Below the pieces are notes generated by a model that was not told the origin of the DNA, ran no database searches, and was given only the letters and a program-made list of their open reading frames with translations. This document shows, piece after piece, positions 32,979 to 42,583 of a stretch of DNA of 62,155 nucleotides; positions within the stretch are counted from its first letter, which is position 1, and every line of letters starts with the position of its first letter. Both the position numbers and the translations under genes were made by a program. The stretch is taken from contig CAYLNM010000006.1 in assembly GCA_964385045.1 (NCBI GenBank), forward strand, positions 1-62,155. The letters are read 5' to 3'. Source of the DNA: CAYLNM01 sp964385045 (GTDB lineage Bacteria > Planctomycetota > Phycisphaerae > Phycisphaerales > SM1A02).

Positions 32979-33156
32979 CGGTCGGCTCCGGCGGGTCGGG
33001 GATCGCGCGGCCGCGGGGCCGCGTCCTCGACGGTGCGATGCCGACCCGGCCGAGGCCGCGGTGACCCGCCGCCGCCGGCCCGCGGCCCGCCGGGCGGCCC
33101 CGCACCGCTCCGGCGGAGTCCCCGATCCGCATGACCGGCCGTCGCGCGGGTCCGCA

Positions 33157-33162
33157 TACGAT
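33157..33162 (+). promoter_or_regulatory. Probable -10 box upstream of the phosphatase-fold gene
   Basis: TACGAT, 27 nt before the ATG at 33190, with a GGAG ribosome site in between. No good -35. Confidence 0.35.
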
Positions 33163-33189
33163 CCCGCCAGCTCCCGGAGACACGCCAAC

Positions 33190-34461
33190 ATGCCGCTCGC
33201 TCCCGCCGATTGCCCCGCCTCGCCCGGGCCCGCGCCGATGCCCGCGCCCGCGCCCGTGACGCGTCGCCGGGCGCTCTTCGCACGCCGCCCCCGGCTCGCG
33301 CTCGCCGCGGGCACCGCCGCGATTGCCGCCCTCGCCGCCGTCGGCGGGGGGGACGTCGCACCCGCCCCCGCGGCCCCCGCGACACTCGCGACACCCGCGC
33401 CGCTCACGGCCTCCGCGGCCGCGGCGGGACCCGCCGCCCGCACGGCGGAGGCCGCGACCGCCGCCGCCGTCCACGGCGCGGACCGCCCGCCGATTCGACA
33501 CGGCGACCCCGACCCGCCGGACCGCACGCCGGGGGCGATCCGCATCGCGGCGTACAACGTGCTGAACCTCTACGACCTCGAGGACGACCCGTCGCTCGAC
33601 GACGAGTGGGAGCACCGGTATCTCGGTCCGGGCGAGCGGGACGAGCACCTGCGGCGATGCGAGAACATCGCCGCCATGATCCGCCGCGTGGACGCGGACA
33701 TCGTCGCCCTGCAGGAGGTCGAGTCGCTCGCCGCCCTGCGCTGGTTCCGCGACACCTTTCTCGCCGACATGGGCTACGAGCACCTCGCGAGCGAGGACGT
33801 GGCGTACTTCCGCGGGGTCGAGAACAGCGTGCTCAGCCGCTTCCCGATCGAGTCGGTGACGACGTGGCCCGAGCAGTCGCTCGAGGGCGTGCGCCGCGAC
33901 GGGCCGGGCTTCACGCCGATCCCGGGGGACGCCGAGCGGCCGGTCCGCTACCGGCGCAGTCCGCTCCGCGTCGATCTCCGCGTGTCGGACGACGACGCGC
34001 TGACGCTCTTCGTCGTGCACCACAAGTCGGGCCGCTCGTACGGCTGGATGCGGGAGATGGAGGCCCTGCGCACGATCGAGAAGCTCGAGGCGATCGCCGC
34101 CGCCGAGCCGGCGCGGAACGTGATCGTGCTCGGCGACTTCAATGCCGCCCCGTGGGACCGCTCGCTGCGTCTGTACCTCGAGGCGGGCTACGTCGATCCG
34201 CTCGCCCACCGCGCGATGCCGCGCAGCCGCGACGCAGACCGGACCGAGGCCCGGCGGACCAAGACGCACGACTCCGGCCGCGTCATCGACTACGTGCTGC
34301 TCAATCCCGCCGCCTACGCCGAGTACGTCGTCGGCTCCGCCCACGTCACCGGCAAGCCCTACGACGAGGACTACGACTGGCGGAACGATCCGTACCCGTC
34401 GTGGTTCGCCTCGGACCACCATCCGGTGGTGGTCGAGCTGCGGCCGTCCGACGGGCCGTGA
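33190..34461 (+). CDS. Secreted endonuclease/exonuclease/phosphatase-family enzyme
   Basis: A 423-residue protein. The N-terminus has a twin-arginine-like TRRRALFARRPR followed by a hydrophobic stretch (LALAAGTAAIAALAAVGGG) and a long Ala/Pro/Thr linker to ~residue 115. The catalytic domain follows: RIAAYNVLNLYDL, DADIVALQEVESL (metal-binding Glu), VVHHKSGRSYGW, VIVLGDFNAAPWD and the terminal FASDHHPVVVEL with the catalytic SDHHP. It is a metal-dependent phosphodiesterase fold; DNA, phospholipid or sugar-phosphate substrates are all possible. A signal peptide favours scavenging outside the cytoplasm. Confidence 0.88.
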   Translation: MPLAPADCPASPGPAPMPAPAPVTRRRALFARRPRLALAAGTAAIAALAAVGGGDVAPAPAAPATLATPAPLTASAAAAGPAARTAEAATAAAVHGADRPPIRHGDPDPPDRTPGAIRIAAYNVLNLYDLEDDPSLDDEWEHRYLGPGERDEHLRRCENIAAMIRRVDADIVALQEVESLAALRWFRDTFLADMGYEHLASEDVAYFRGVENSVLSRFPIESVTTWPEQSLEGVRRDGPGFTPIPGDAERPVRYRRSPLRVDLRVSDDDALTLFVVHHKSGRSYGWMREMEALRTIEKLEAIAAAEPARNVIVLGDFNAAPWDRSLRLYLEAGYVDPLAHRAMPRSRDADRTEARRTKTHDSGRVIDYVLLNPAAYAEYVVGSAHVTGKPYDEDYDWRNDPYPSWFASDHHPVVVELRPSDGP

Positions 34462-34510
34462 GCACGCCGCGCCGCGGCGTCCGCCGGGGGCGGCGCGGCG
34501 CCGCCGCGTC

Positions 34511-35899
34511 TCACCGCACCGTCCACAGCTCGGTCTGCCGCCCGTCGAGGTACCGGACGCGGCCGTCCGCGAACGCGGCGTCCTCCTCGAGCATGATGCG
34601 GACCGGCTGATCGTCCCACTCCGGCACCGGCACCGCCACGCTGAGCTCGATCGCCCAGCAGGTGTGCTCGCGGATCGGCAGGTCGCCGCGCCCCGGCACG
34701 CCGTCCTGCCGATCCCACAGGCCGACGGTCGGTCCGGCCGCGTGCCCGTGCGATCCGATCGGGTGCGTGTAGACGAGGGCGTCGATGCCCTGGTCCCGCG
34801 CCGCCGCGAGCGAGGCGGCCAGCACCTCGTTGCCGGTGCGCCCCTCGGCGAAGGCGCCGGTGAGCAGGTCCTGCATCGCGTTGCCGACCGCCAGCGCCCG
34901 CCGCAGGCCCTCGGGCGGCTCGGTCTCGCCGATCCGCAGGACGTACGCCATCTGCTGGGTGTCGGTGTGCAGCCGCAGGTACGAGATCCCGAGGTCGAGG
35001 TGGACGAGGTCCCCGCGGCGGATCACCTGCTCGCGGCCCGAGACGATCGAGCCGAGGTCCGAGTCGCCGCCCCGCCGCTGCACCGACACCAGCGGATGGA
35101 ACCACGCCGTCAGCCCGAGGGCGCGGATGCGGTCCCGGCACCACCACTTCACGTCCTCGGTGGTGGTGACGCCGGGCTGGATCACCCGCTCGGACAGGGC
35201 CTCGGACATGATCGCGCGGGCGATGCGGCAGACCGACGCGTACAGCTGCAGCTCCTCGGGCAGGCGGCGCTCGAGCCAGCCCACGGCCAGCGCCTCGGCG
35301 GGCACCAGCCGCGGGCGGAAGCGATCCGGGAGCGCCGCCCGCAGCTGCTCGTGCTGGGAGTGGGCGAGGCCGTCGGCGAGCGCGAGCTCGGGCGAGACGT
35401 TGATCGCGATGCGGGCCGGGTCGCGCTCGGCGACGATCTCGGCCAGCCGCGCCCACTGATCCGGCTGCTCGGACGGATCCCAGGCCGACTCGAAGAGCTC
35501 GCCCACCGCGTACCGGGCGACGGCGAGCCGCTCGAGGGGGGCGTCCGGGCCGCGGTCGTGGAGCACGAGGATCGTGCGCCGCCGCGCCGAGAGCCACGTG
35601 GCCGGCAGCATGGTGCGGAGCACCGGGTCCTCGTCGTACTCGCGCCCGATCACGATCCACAGGTCGACGCCGTGCTCGCGCATGAGGGCGGGAGCGAGGC
35701 GATCGAGCCGCTCGTGCAGGATGCGGTCGATCACCGCCGCCCGCTCCCGCATCGGCAGGATCGGGCCGGGGCCGGAGCCGGGGCCGGGGGGAGCGGGACG
35801 CACGCCCGCGGTCGCGGCGTCGGTCGCACCGAGGACGGCGGTGGCGGCGAGGCCGGCGGTCAGGGCGAGCAGCGACGCGGCGAGGGCGATCGAGGGCAT
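34511..35899 (-). CDS. Secreted M24-family metallopeptidase (creatinase/aminopeptidase P fold)
   Basis: A 462-residue protein with a signal peptide (~1-24, SIALAASLLALTAGLAATAV) and the two-domain layout of Xaa-Pro peptidases. Putative metal ligands appear in order in the C-terminal domain: Asp in VHLDLGISY, Asp in RLHTDTQQ, His in HPIGSHGHAAGP, Glu in CWAIELSVAV and Glu in IMLEEDAAF. The TACGAT -10 box at 35928-35933 and a GGAG before the ATG give a short leader. Most M24 enzymes are cytoplasmic, so export is noteworthy; peptide scavenging is inferred. Confidence 0.88.
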   Translation of the reverse strand: MPSIALAASLLALTAGLAATAVLGATDAATAGVRPAPPGPGSGPGPILPMRERAAVIDRILHERLDRLAPALMREHGVDLWIVIGREYDEDPVLRTMLPATWLSARRRTILVLHDRGPDAPLERLAVARYAVGELFESAWDPSEQPDQWARLAEIVAERDPARIAINVSPELALADGLAHSQHEQLRAALPDRFRPRLVPAEALAVGWLERRLPEELQLYASVCRIARAIMSEALSERVIQPGVTTTEDVKWWCRDRIRALGLTAWFHPLVSVQRRGGDSDLGSIVSGREQVIRRGDLVHLDLGISYLRLHTDTQQMAYVLRIGETEPPEGLRRALAVGNAMQDLLTGAFAEGRTGNEVLAASLAAARDQGIDALVYTHPIGSHGHAAGPTVGLWDRQDGVPGRGDLPIREHTCWAIELSVAVPVPEWDDQPVRIMLEEDAAFADGRVRYLDGRQTELWTVR

Positions 35900-36037
35900 G
35901 GGCGGCTCCGGAGGCGGGGCGCCGCCGATCGTACGGGCCGCGGGGACGGGTCGCCCCCGCCGGGGCGAGCGCCACGCCGGGGGGCGGGTGGTCGCGGCGG
36001 ACGCCGGGCGCCGCCCCGCGCCGGCCCGCCGACCGGG

Positions 36038-37327
36038 TCAGTCGCCGCGGGTGGCCCGCGCCTCGAGCAGCCGCGCCGCCTCCTGCACGTCCTTGTCGCC
36101 GCGGCCGGAGCAGTTCACGACCAGCCGGCTCTCGCGCGGCAGCTCGCGGGCGAAGCGGACGGTCTCGGCCATCGCGTGGGCGGTCTCGAGGGCGGGGATG
36201 ATGCCCTCGAGCTCCGCGACCTGGCAGAACGCGTCGAGCGCGGCGTCGTCGGTCACGCTCGTGTACCGCACGCGGCCGGCGTCGCGCCAGAAGGCATGCT
36301 CCGGGCCGACGCCGGGATAGTCGAGCCCGGCCGAGCAGGAGTGCACGGGGCTGGTCTGACCGTCGTCGTCCTGCAGCACGTACGACAGGGATCCGTGGAG
36401 CACGCCCGGGGTGCCGTGGTTGAGCGGGGCCGCGTGGTCGCCGGGATCGGCGGTGCGGCCGCCCGCCTCGACGCCCACCAGCTCGACGCCCGCGTCGTCG
36501 ACGAACGGATGGAAGATGCCCGCGGCGTTGGAGCCGCCGCCCACGCACGCGACCACCGCCCGCGGCAGCTCCCCGAAGGCCTCGAGGCACTGCTCGCGGG
36601 TCTCGCGGCCGATCACGGCCTGGAAGTCGCGGACGATCATCGGGAAGGGATGCGGGCCGACCACGGAGCCGAGGATGTAGTGCGTGTCCTCGACCGAGCC
36701 CATCCAGTCGCGCATCGCCTCGTTGGTCGCGTCCTTCAGGGTGCGGGAGCCGGACTCGACGACGTTGACCTGGGCGCCCATGAGCTTCATGCGGAAGACG
36801 TTGAGACTCTGCCGCCGCACGTCCTCCGCCCCCATGTAGACCTCGCACCGCAGGCCGAAGTGGGCGCAGGCGGTCGCGGTGGCGACGCCGTGCTGCCCGG
36901 CGCCGGTCTCTGCGATCACGCGGGGCTTGCCCATGCGCTTCGTGAGCAGCGTCTGGCCGATGGTGTTGTTGATCTTGTGCGCGCCGGTGTGCGCGACGTC
37001 CTCGCGCTTGAGCCAGATCTCGGCGCCGCGACCGGCGTCCGCTCCGTCGCGGGCGAACGCGGTGAGGCGGGCGGCCCGCGTCAGCGGCGTCGGCCGGGCG
37101 ACGTAGCGGCGCAGGAGCTCGTCGAGCTCCGCCGCGAAGGCGGGGTCGCGTCGGGCCGCCTCGTACTCGGCCGCGAGCTCGTCGAGCGCGGCGACGAGCG
37201 TCTCCGGCACGTACCGCCCGCCGAAGCGGCCGAAGCGGCCGTCGGGGGAGGGGACCTGCGACACGGGAGCGCCGGCGGGGGCGGCGGCGGACGCGGACGC
37301 GGCGGGGTCGACGGGGGCGGTGGACAT
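36038..37327 (-). CDS. trpB: Tryptophan synthase beta chain
   Basis: A 429-residue PLP enzyme that joins indole and serine to make tryptophan. The PLP lysine is K118 in AHTGAHKINNTIGQ; also typical are GRFGRFGGRYVPETLVAALD, AETGAGQHGVATAT, the phosphate-binding VGGGSNAAGIF and the C-terminal NCSGRGDKD. About 25 Ala/Pro-rich residues precede the conserved start. No trpA or other trp gene is adjacent. It diverges from argR; TATCCT (37334-37339) ends 6 nt before the ATG, with no ribosome site, so the message looks leaderless. Confidence 0.97.
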   Translation of the reverse strand: MSTAPVDPAASASAAAPAGAPVSQVPSPDGRFGRFGGRYVPETLVAALDELAAEYEAARRDPAFAAELDELLRRYVARPTPLTRAARLTAFARDGADAGRGAEIWLKREDVAHTGAHKINNTIGQTLLTKRMGKPRVIAETGAGQHGVATATACAHFGLRCEVYMGAEDVRRQSLNVFRMKLMGAQVNVVESGSRTLKDATNEAMRDWMGSVEDTHYILGSVVGPHPFPMIVRDFQAVIGRETREQCLEAFGELPRAVVACVGGGSNAAGIFHPFVDDAGVELVGVEAGGRTADPGDHAAPLNHGTPGVLHGSLSYVLQDDDGQTSPVHSCSAGLDYPGVGPEHAFWRDAGRVRYTSVTDDAALDAFCQVAELEGIIPALETAHAMAETVRFARELPRESRLVVNCSGRGDKDVQEAARLLEARATRGD

Positions 37328-37333
37328 GCACCG

Positions 37334-37339
37334 AGGATA
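37334..37339 (-). promoter_or_regulatory. -10 box for leaderless trpB
   Basis: TATCCT on the minus strand, 6 nt from the trpB start. Confidence 0.5.
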
Positions 37340-37468
37340 GCCCCGAGAGTCGGCCCGACGCCCGGCGCGGGCTCGCGTCGGCGCGGGCGGCGGGTCGTCG
37401 TGCCGGGTGCGCAAGTCGTTCGGGACAGGTCGCTTGGCGGATCGGGGCGATTCGCGCGAGGGGGCCGC

Positions 37469-37503
37469 TTGCATGAATATGCAGTCCGCCGTATATTCAT
37501 GCA
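37469..37503 (+). promoter_or_regulatory. argR promoter embedded in an ARG-box-like operator
   Basis: An 11-bp perfect inverted repeat, TGCATGAATAT (37470-37480) and ATATTCATGCA (37493-37503), separated by 12 bp. Both halves contain TGAAT/ATTCA, the core of ArgR boxes. The same bases make a promoter: TTGCAT (37469-37474), 17-bp spacer, TATATT (37492-37497). Transcription would start near 37505, the A of the argR ATG. Bound ArgR would cover both promoter elements, so autorepression is the natural reading. It is a conspicuous AT-rich island. Confidence 0.75.
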
Positions 37504-37504
37504 C

Positions 37505-38020
37505 ATGCCACGGGCCAGACGACTCCAGCGCATCACCGAGCTCCTCGCCGACGGGCCCGTCCCGAGCCAGGAGCGGCTCCGCGAGCTCCTCGACGCCGAG
37601 GGCCTCGGCGTGACGCAGGCGACGCTCTCGCGGGATCTCGGCGAGCTCGGCGTGGTCAAGACCGCCGAGGGCTACGTGCTCCCGGTGGCGGCGGGGGGGG
37701 CGGGCGGCGAGGGGGCGGCCAACGGCGCCGCCGACCGGCGCGACGACCCCGACGCCACGCTCCGGCGGATGCTCCGGCAGGAGGTCCGCGGCTCCCGGGT
37801 CGCCTCCAGCCTCGTGATCCTCCGGGTGCGCCCCGGCTGGGCGGACGCGGTGGCGGCCGAGCTCGACCGCGTCCGGCCCGCCGGCGTCGTGGGCACCATC
37901 GCCGGCGACGACACGATCTTCATCGCGGTCGAGGACGACCGGGCGGCGGCGTCCGTCTCGGCCCACCTCGACCGGCTCGCGGGCGTCGCGTCGCCGGGAT
38001 CCGGCGCGGGCCGCGGCTGA
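37505..38020 (+). CDS. argR: Arginine repressor
   Basis: A 171-residue ArgR/AhrC-family regulator. The N-terminal winged helix includes RITELLADGPVPSQERLREL and the recognition stretch GVTQATLSRDLGELGVVKT. A Gly/Ala linker follows, then the arginine-binding oligomerisation domain with VVGTIAGDDTIFIAVEDD (the GTIAGDDT loop carries the ligand-binding Asp pair). ATG 37505 was chosen over ATG 37499 because the latter lies at the -10 box, upstream of the predicted transcription start. The message would then be leaderless. argG and argH follow on the same strand. Confidence 0.95.
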   Translation: MPRARRLQRITELLADGPVPSQERLRELLDAEGLGVTQATLSRDLGELGVVKTAEGYVLPVAAGGAGGEGAANGAADRRDDPDATLRRMLRQEVRGSRVASSLVILRVRPGWADAVAAELDRVRPAGVVGTIAGDDTIFIAVEDDRAAASVSAHLDRLAGVASPGSGAGRG

Positions 38021-38025
38021 CCCCT

Positions 38026-38124
38026 CCGTCCCGTCCGTCCCGTCCGTCCCGCCTCGATCCGGTCCGCTCCGCCCGGGCCACCCCGCACTCCCACGTCCCA
38101 TCCCGTCCCATCCCGTCCCATCCC
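38026..38124. repeat. Two short tandem repeat tracts between argR and argG
   Basis: A 9-bp unit CCGTCCCGT repeats nearly three times at 38026-38051, and the 10-bp unit GTCCCATCCC three times at 38095-38124 with a partial fourth. All are pyrimidine-rich on the plus strand. They fill most of the 125-bp gap. They are too short and ungapped to be CRISPR. Confidence 0.8.
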
Positions 38125-38145
38125 GTCCTCCCCGGAAGTCCCGTC

Positions 38146-39444
38146 ATGCCTCGTCGCATCGCCCTCGCCTACTCCGGCGGTCTCGACACCACCACCATGG
38201 TCCCCTGGCTCCGCGAGCACGTCGGCGGCGAGATCGTCGCGGTGGTCGCGGACGTCGGCCAGGGCGCGGCCGAGCTCGATGGCGTCGAGGAGAAGGCCCT
38301 CGCCAGTGGCGCCGTCGCCTGCCACGTGCTCGACCTCACCCGCACGTTCGTAGAGGACTTCGTCTTCCCGACGCTGCTCACGGGAGCCCACTACGAGGGC
38401 CGCTACCTCCTCGGCACCGCGATCGCCCGCCCGCTCATCGCCCGGGCCCAGGTCGAGGTCGCCCGCGCGGTGGGGGCCGACGCGCTCGCCCACGGCTGCA
38501 CCGGCAAGGGCAACGACCAGGTGCGGTTCGAGTCGACCTACGCGGCCCTCGCCCCCGACCTCGAGGTGATCGCGCCGTGGCGGTACTGGGACCTCCGCTC
38601 GCGGGCCGACTGCGTGGACTACGTCCGGTCGAAGGGGATCGCGTACGACGGCGCCGTCGACAAGCTCTACAGCCGCGACGCGAACCTCTGGCACGTCTCG
38701 CACGAGGGCGGCGTGCTCGAGGATCCGGCGTGTCCGCCGCCGGACGACATCTGGCTGATGACCACCGATCCCGCCGCGGCGCCCGACGTCCCGCAGGACG
38801 TCGCGATCGAGTTCGTGCGGGGCCGGCCGGTCGCGGTCGACGGCGTGCGGCTCGGGCCCGACGCCCTCGTCCGCGAGCTCAACCGGATCGCCGGGGCCCA
38901 CGGCGTCGGCCGGCTCGACCTCGTCGAGAACCGTCTCGTGGGCATGAAGTCGCGCGGGTGCTACGAGACCCCGGGCGGCACGGTGCTCATGGAGGCCCTC
39001 TCCGGCCTCGAGTCGATCGTGCTCGACCGCGACACGATGGCCTTCCGCCGCTCGCTCGGGGAGCGGTTCGCGATGCTGATGTACGACGGCAAGTGGGACA
39101 CCCCGCTGCGGTCGGCGATCTCCGCCGCGGCGGAGTCGATCGCCGAGGCGATGCACGGGACGGTGACGGTGCGGCTGTTCAAGGGCACCGCGGCCGCGGT
39201 CGCCCGCACCAGCGACCGCAGCCTCTACGCCGAGGGGTTCGCGACCTTCGACGCGGACGAGGTCTACGACCAGTCGCACGCCGGCGGGTTCATCCGGCTG
39301 CACGCGCTGCCCAGCCGGATCCGGGCCCTGCGTGACGCGGCGAGCGGCGAGGCCGCGACGACGCCGGGCCCGCCGCGGGCGGCGGCGAGCGCGACCGCCT
39401 CCGCCGCGACCGCCTCCGCCGCGACCGCGTCCGCCGCCGGCTGA
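38146..39444 (+). CDS. argG: Argininosuccinate synthase
   Basis: A 432-residue enzyme that joins citrulline and aspartate with ATP. The PP-loop ATPase motif is LAYSGGLDTTTMV at the N-terminus (Thr where Ser is common), and HGCTGKGNDQVRFE, SREANLWHVSHEG-like SRDANLWHVSHEG and KSRGCYETPGG are diagnostic. The last ~25 residues (ATASAATASAATASAA) are encoded by three copies of a 15-bp repeat (39391-39435) and are not part of the family. argH follows after 25 bp. Only a weak GGAAG precedes the ATG. Confidence 0.97.
   Translation: MPRRIALAYSGGLDTTTMVPWLREHVGGEIVAVVADVGQGAAELDGVEEKALASGAVACHVLDLTRTFVEDFVFPTLLTGAHYEGRYLLGTAIARPLIARAQVEVARAVGADALAHGCTGKGNDQVRFESTYAALAPDLEVIAPWRYWDLRSRADCVDYVRSKGIAYDGAVDKLYSRDANLWHVSHEGGVLEDPACPPPDDIWLMTTDPAAAPDVPQDVAIEFVRGRPVAVDGVRLGPDALVRELNRIAGAHGVGRLDLVENRLVGMKSRGCYETPGGTVLMEALSGLESIVLDRDTMAFRRSLGERFAMLMYDGKWDTPLRSAISAAAESIAEAMHGTVTVRLFKGTAAAVARTSDRSLYAEGFATFDADEVYDQSHAGGFIRLHALPSRIRALRDAASGEAATTPGPPRAAASATASAATASAATASAAG
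39391..39435 (+). repeat. 15-bp tandem repeat inside argG 3' end
   Basis: GCGACCGCCTCCGCC three times (last copy with one change), in frame, encoding ATASA-type repeats. Confidence 0.85.
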
Positions 39445-39469
39445 CCGATCCCCCGAGGAGGATTCCGAC

Positions 39470-40858
<1,389 letters not shown>

Positions 40859-40921
40859 GGCATTCGGCCGCCCGTTCGCCCGGCCGTGCGGTCGCTCGTC
40901 GATACGACGGGACCGGCGGGC

Positions 40922-41713
40922 TCAGGCGCTGGCGCCGAGGTGCCGGACGAGGAAGTCGCGCTGCCGATTCTTCGCGTCGGCGCTCATGGCGCCGAAGCCC
41001 GCGTGCTCGAAGGGAGCGCCCGTCCGGTCGTACAGCACGAGGTCGACCCACTCCGGCCGCCGGTAGTGCAGGCGGAGCTCCTTCGCGAAGGCCGTCTGCC
41101 CGTGCACGTCGACCCACTCGTCGAGGCGGGAGTGGAAGGCCTGGAAGGGGATCTCCCGCCAGCCCCGCAGATGGCGGATCGGGTCGTGGGCCCGGACCCG
41201 CTCCTCCGGCTGGTCGCGGAACATCGCACGGCCGGCCTGGTGCCGCCAGGAGCCCGTCGTCGCCTCGACGGAGCAGCAGCGGAAGGGGTGGGGCCGGACG
41301 AGCCGGGTGAGGGTGGCCATGCCGCCCGCGGACATGCCGCCGATCGCGACGCGGTCGGGGTCGAACGGCCCGGCCTCGAGGGCGGCGGCGAGGACCTCGT
41401 CGATCTCGCTCGCCATCGCCAGGACCACGTCGAGGGTCCGCTCGGGGGCCTGCAGCGCCGGGTCGTACCGCTCGCCGTGGCCGGGCAGGTCGACCGCGCA
41501 CGCGCCGATCCCCGCCCGGATCCAGCGGAGGTAGCGGCCGGGGTCGATCTCCTTGGTCACGGTCCGGCCGTGCATCCACAGCACCAGCGGGACCCGCTCG
41601 CCCGTCTCCCAGTCGGGGTGGGCGAGCAGGGCGGGGGCGTCGGTCGGGCCGAGCCGCCGAAAGCGGCTCGCCGCCCGCAGGGCCGAGGGCAGGGACGCGG
41701 TGAGATCCGGCAT
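40922..41713 (-). CDS. Alpha/beta-hydrolase (dienelactone/BAAT-like esterase)
   Basis: A 263-residue hydrolase without signal peptide. Features: VPLVLWMHGRTVTKE (oxyanion HG), CAVDLPGHGERYD, the nucleophile elbow GGMSAGGM with S128, an Asp-containing FHSRLDEWVD, and a late His in FEHAGFG. The substrate is not predictable. TACGAT (41722-41727) ends 8 nt before the ATG and there is no ribosome site, again the leaderless arrangement. It converges on argH. Confidence 0.85.
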   Translation of the reverse strand: MPDLTASLPSALRAASRFRRLGPTDAPALLAHPDWETGERVPLVLWMHGRTVTKEIDPGRYLRWIRAGIGACAVDLPGHGERYDPALQAPERTLDVVLAMASEIDEVLAAALEAGPFDPDRVAIGGMSAGGMATLTRLVRPHPFRCCSVEATTGSWRHQAGRAMFRDQPEERVRAHDPIRHLRGWREIPFQAFHSRLDEWVDVHGQTAFAKELRLHYRRPEWVDLVLYDRTGAPFEHAGFGAMSADAKNRQRDFLVRHLGASA

Positions 41714-41721
41714 GGGCGGCC

Positions 41722-41727
41722 ATCGTA
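41722..41727 (-). promoter_or_regulatory. -10 box for leaderless hydrolase gene
   Basis: TACGAT on the minus strand, 8 nt from the ATG. Confidence 0.5.
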
Positions 41728-41930
41728 GACGGCGCCCCGACGGCGGTCCGGTGGTCCGACGGTCCGGCGGTCCGCCGGCGCGGCGACGCGGCGACGCGGC
41801 GGCGTGCCGCGTGCCGGGGCCGGGGCCGGGGCCAGGGCCGGGGCCGGGACGCGGGTGCGGCGTGCCGGGGCCGGGTGCGGGAGCACCGGCACCGTGCAGG
41901 CCGCCGCCCGGACCGGGGGGGACGCCGCGG

Positions 41931-41959
41931 TTGACGCGGGCGGCGACCCGGCCCACGCT
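41931..41959 (+). promoter_or_regulatory. Possible rsmD promoter
   Basis: TTGACG (41931-41936), a near-consensus -35, then 17 bp and a weak -10 CACGCT (41954-41959), ending 6 nt before the rsmD ATG. A tandem GGGGCCG-type tract lies upstream (about 41815-41875). Confidence 0.35.
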
Positions 41960-41965
41960 TGTCCG

Positions 41966-42583
41966 ATGCCCCGAATCATCGCCGGCGAACGAAAGGGGCG
42001 GCGACTGGCCTCGCCGCCGGGTGCCGACACCACGCGTCCCTGGCCGGACCGGGTCAAGGAGTCGGTGTGCAACCTGCTCCGCGGCTGGTTCGAGGACGCG
42101 GTGGTCCTCGACCTGTTCGCCGGCGTCGGCACGATGGCGCTCGAGACCGCCAGCCGCGGATCCCGCCGGGTGGTCGCGGTGGAGCGGGATCGTCGCGTGG
42201 CCCGGATGCTGCGGGAGAACGCGGCCGAGCTCGCCTTGGACGATCGCGTCGACGTGGTGGTCGCGGACGCGGTCGCCCCGTCGACCCTCGCCCGGCTGCC
42301 CGAGCCGCCGGACCTGGTGTTCATCGACCCGCCGTACGCGATGATGCGCGACGAGGCCGGTCGGGCCCGCGTGCTGGAGCAGGCCGCCCGGTGCGGCGAG
42401 CGGATGGCGCGGCCGAGCTTCCTCGTCCTCCGCACGCCGCTGGACCCGGATCGCACGCCGCACCCGGTGGCGGGGCTGGAGGGCCCCGAGGTGCACCGGC
42501 ACGCGAGCGACATGTACGTGCTGCTGTACGCCCCGCCGCCGGCGGAGGGCGGCGACGACGCCGAGTCCGGGGCCGGCCCGTGA
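41966..42583 (+). CDS. rsmD: 16S rRNA (guanine966-N2)-methyltransferase RsmD
   Basis: A 205-residue SAM-dependent methyltransferase. The N-terminus MPRIIAGERKGRRLASPPG and TRPWPDRVKESVCNLL are typical of RsmD, followed by the SAM loop VLDLFAGVGTMALE (first Gly-rich part GAG replaced by AGVG) and the catalytic FIDPPY. The start is set by family alignment; no ribosome site precedes it. The last four bases overlap the CCA-enzyme start (GTGA). Confidence 0.9.
   Translation: MPRIIAGERKGRRLASPPGADTTRPWPDRVKESVCNLLRGWFEDAVVLDLFAGVGTMALETASRGSRRVVAVERDRRVARMLRENAAELALDDRVDVVVADAVAPSTLARLPEPPDLVFIDPPYAMMRDEAGRARVLEQAARCGERMARPSFLVLRTPLDPDRTPHPVAGLEGPEVHRHASDMYVLLYAPPPAEGGDDAESGAGP

Noticed and set aside
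37499..37504. ATG at 37499 as argR start
   Set aside because: It overlaps the 3' end of the operator and lies upstream of the predicted transcription start; it would add only Met-His.
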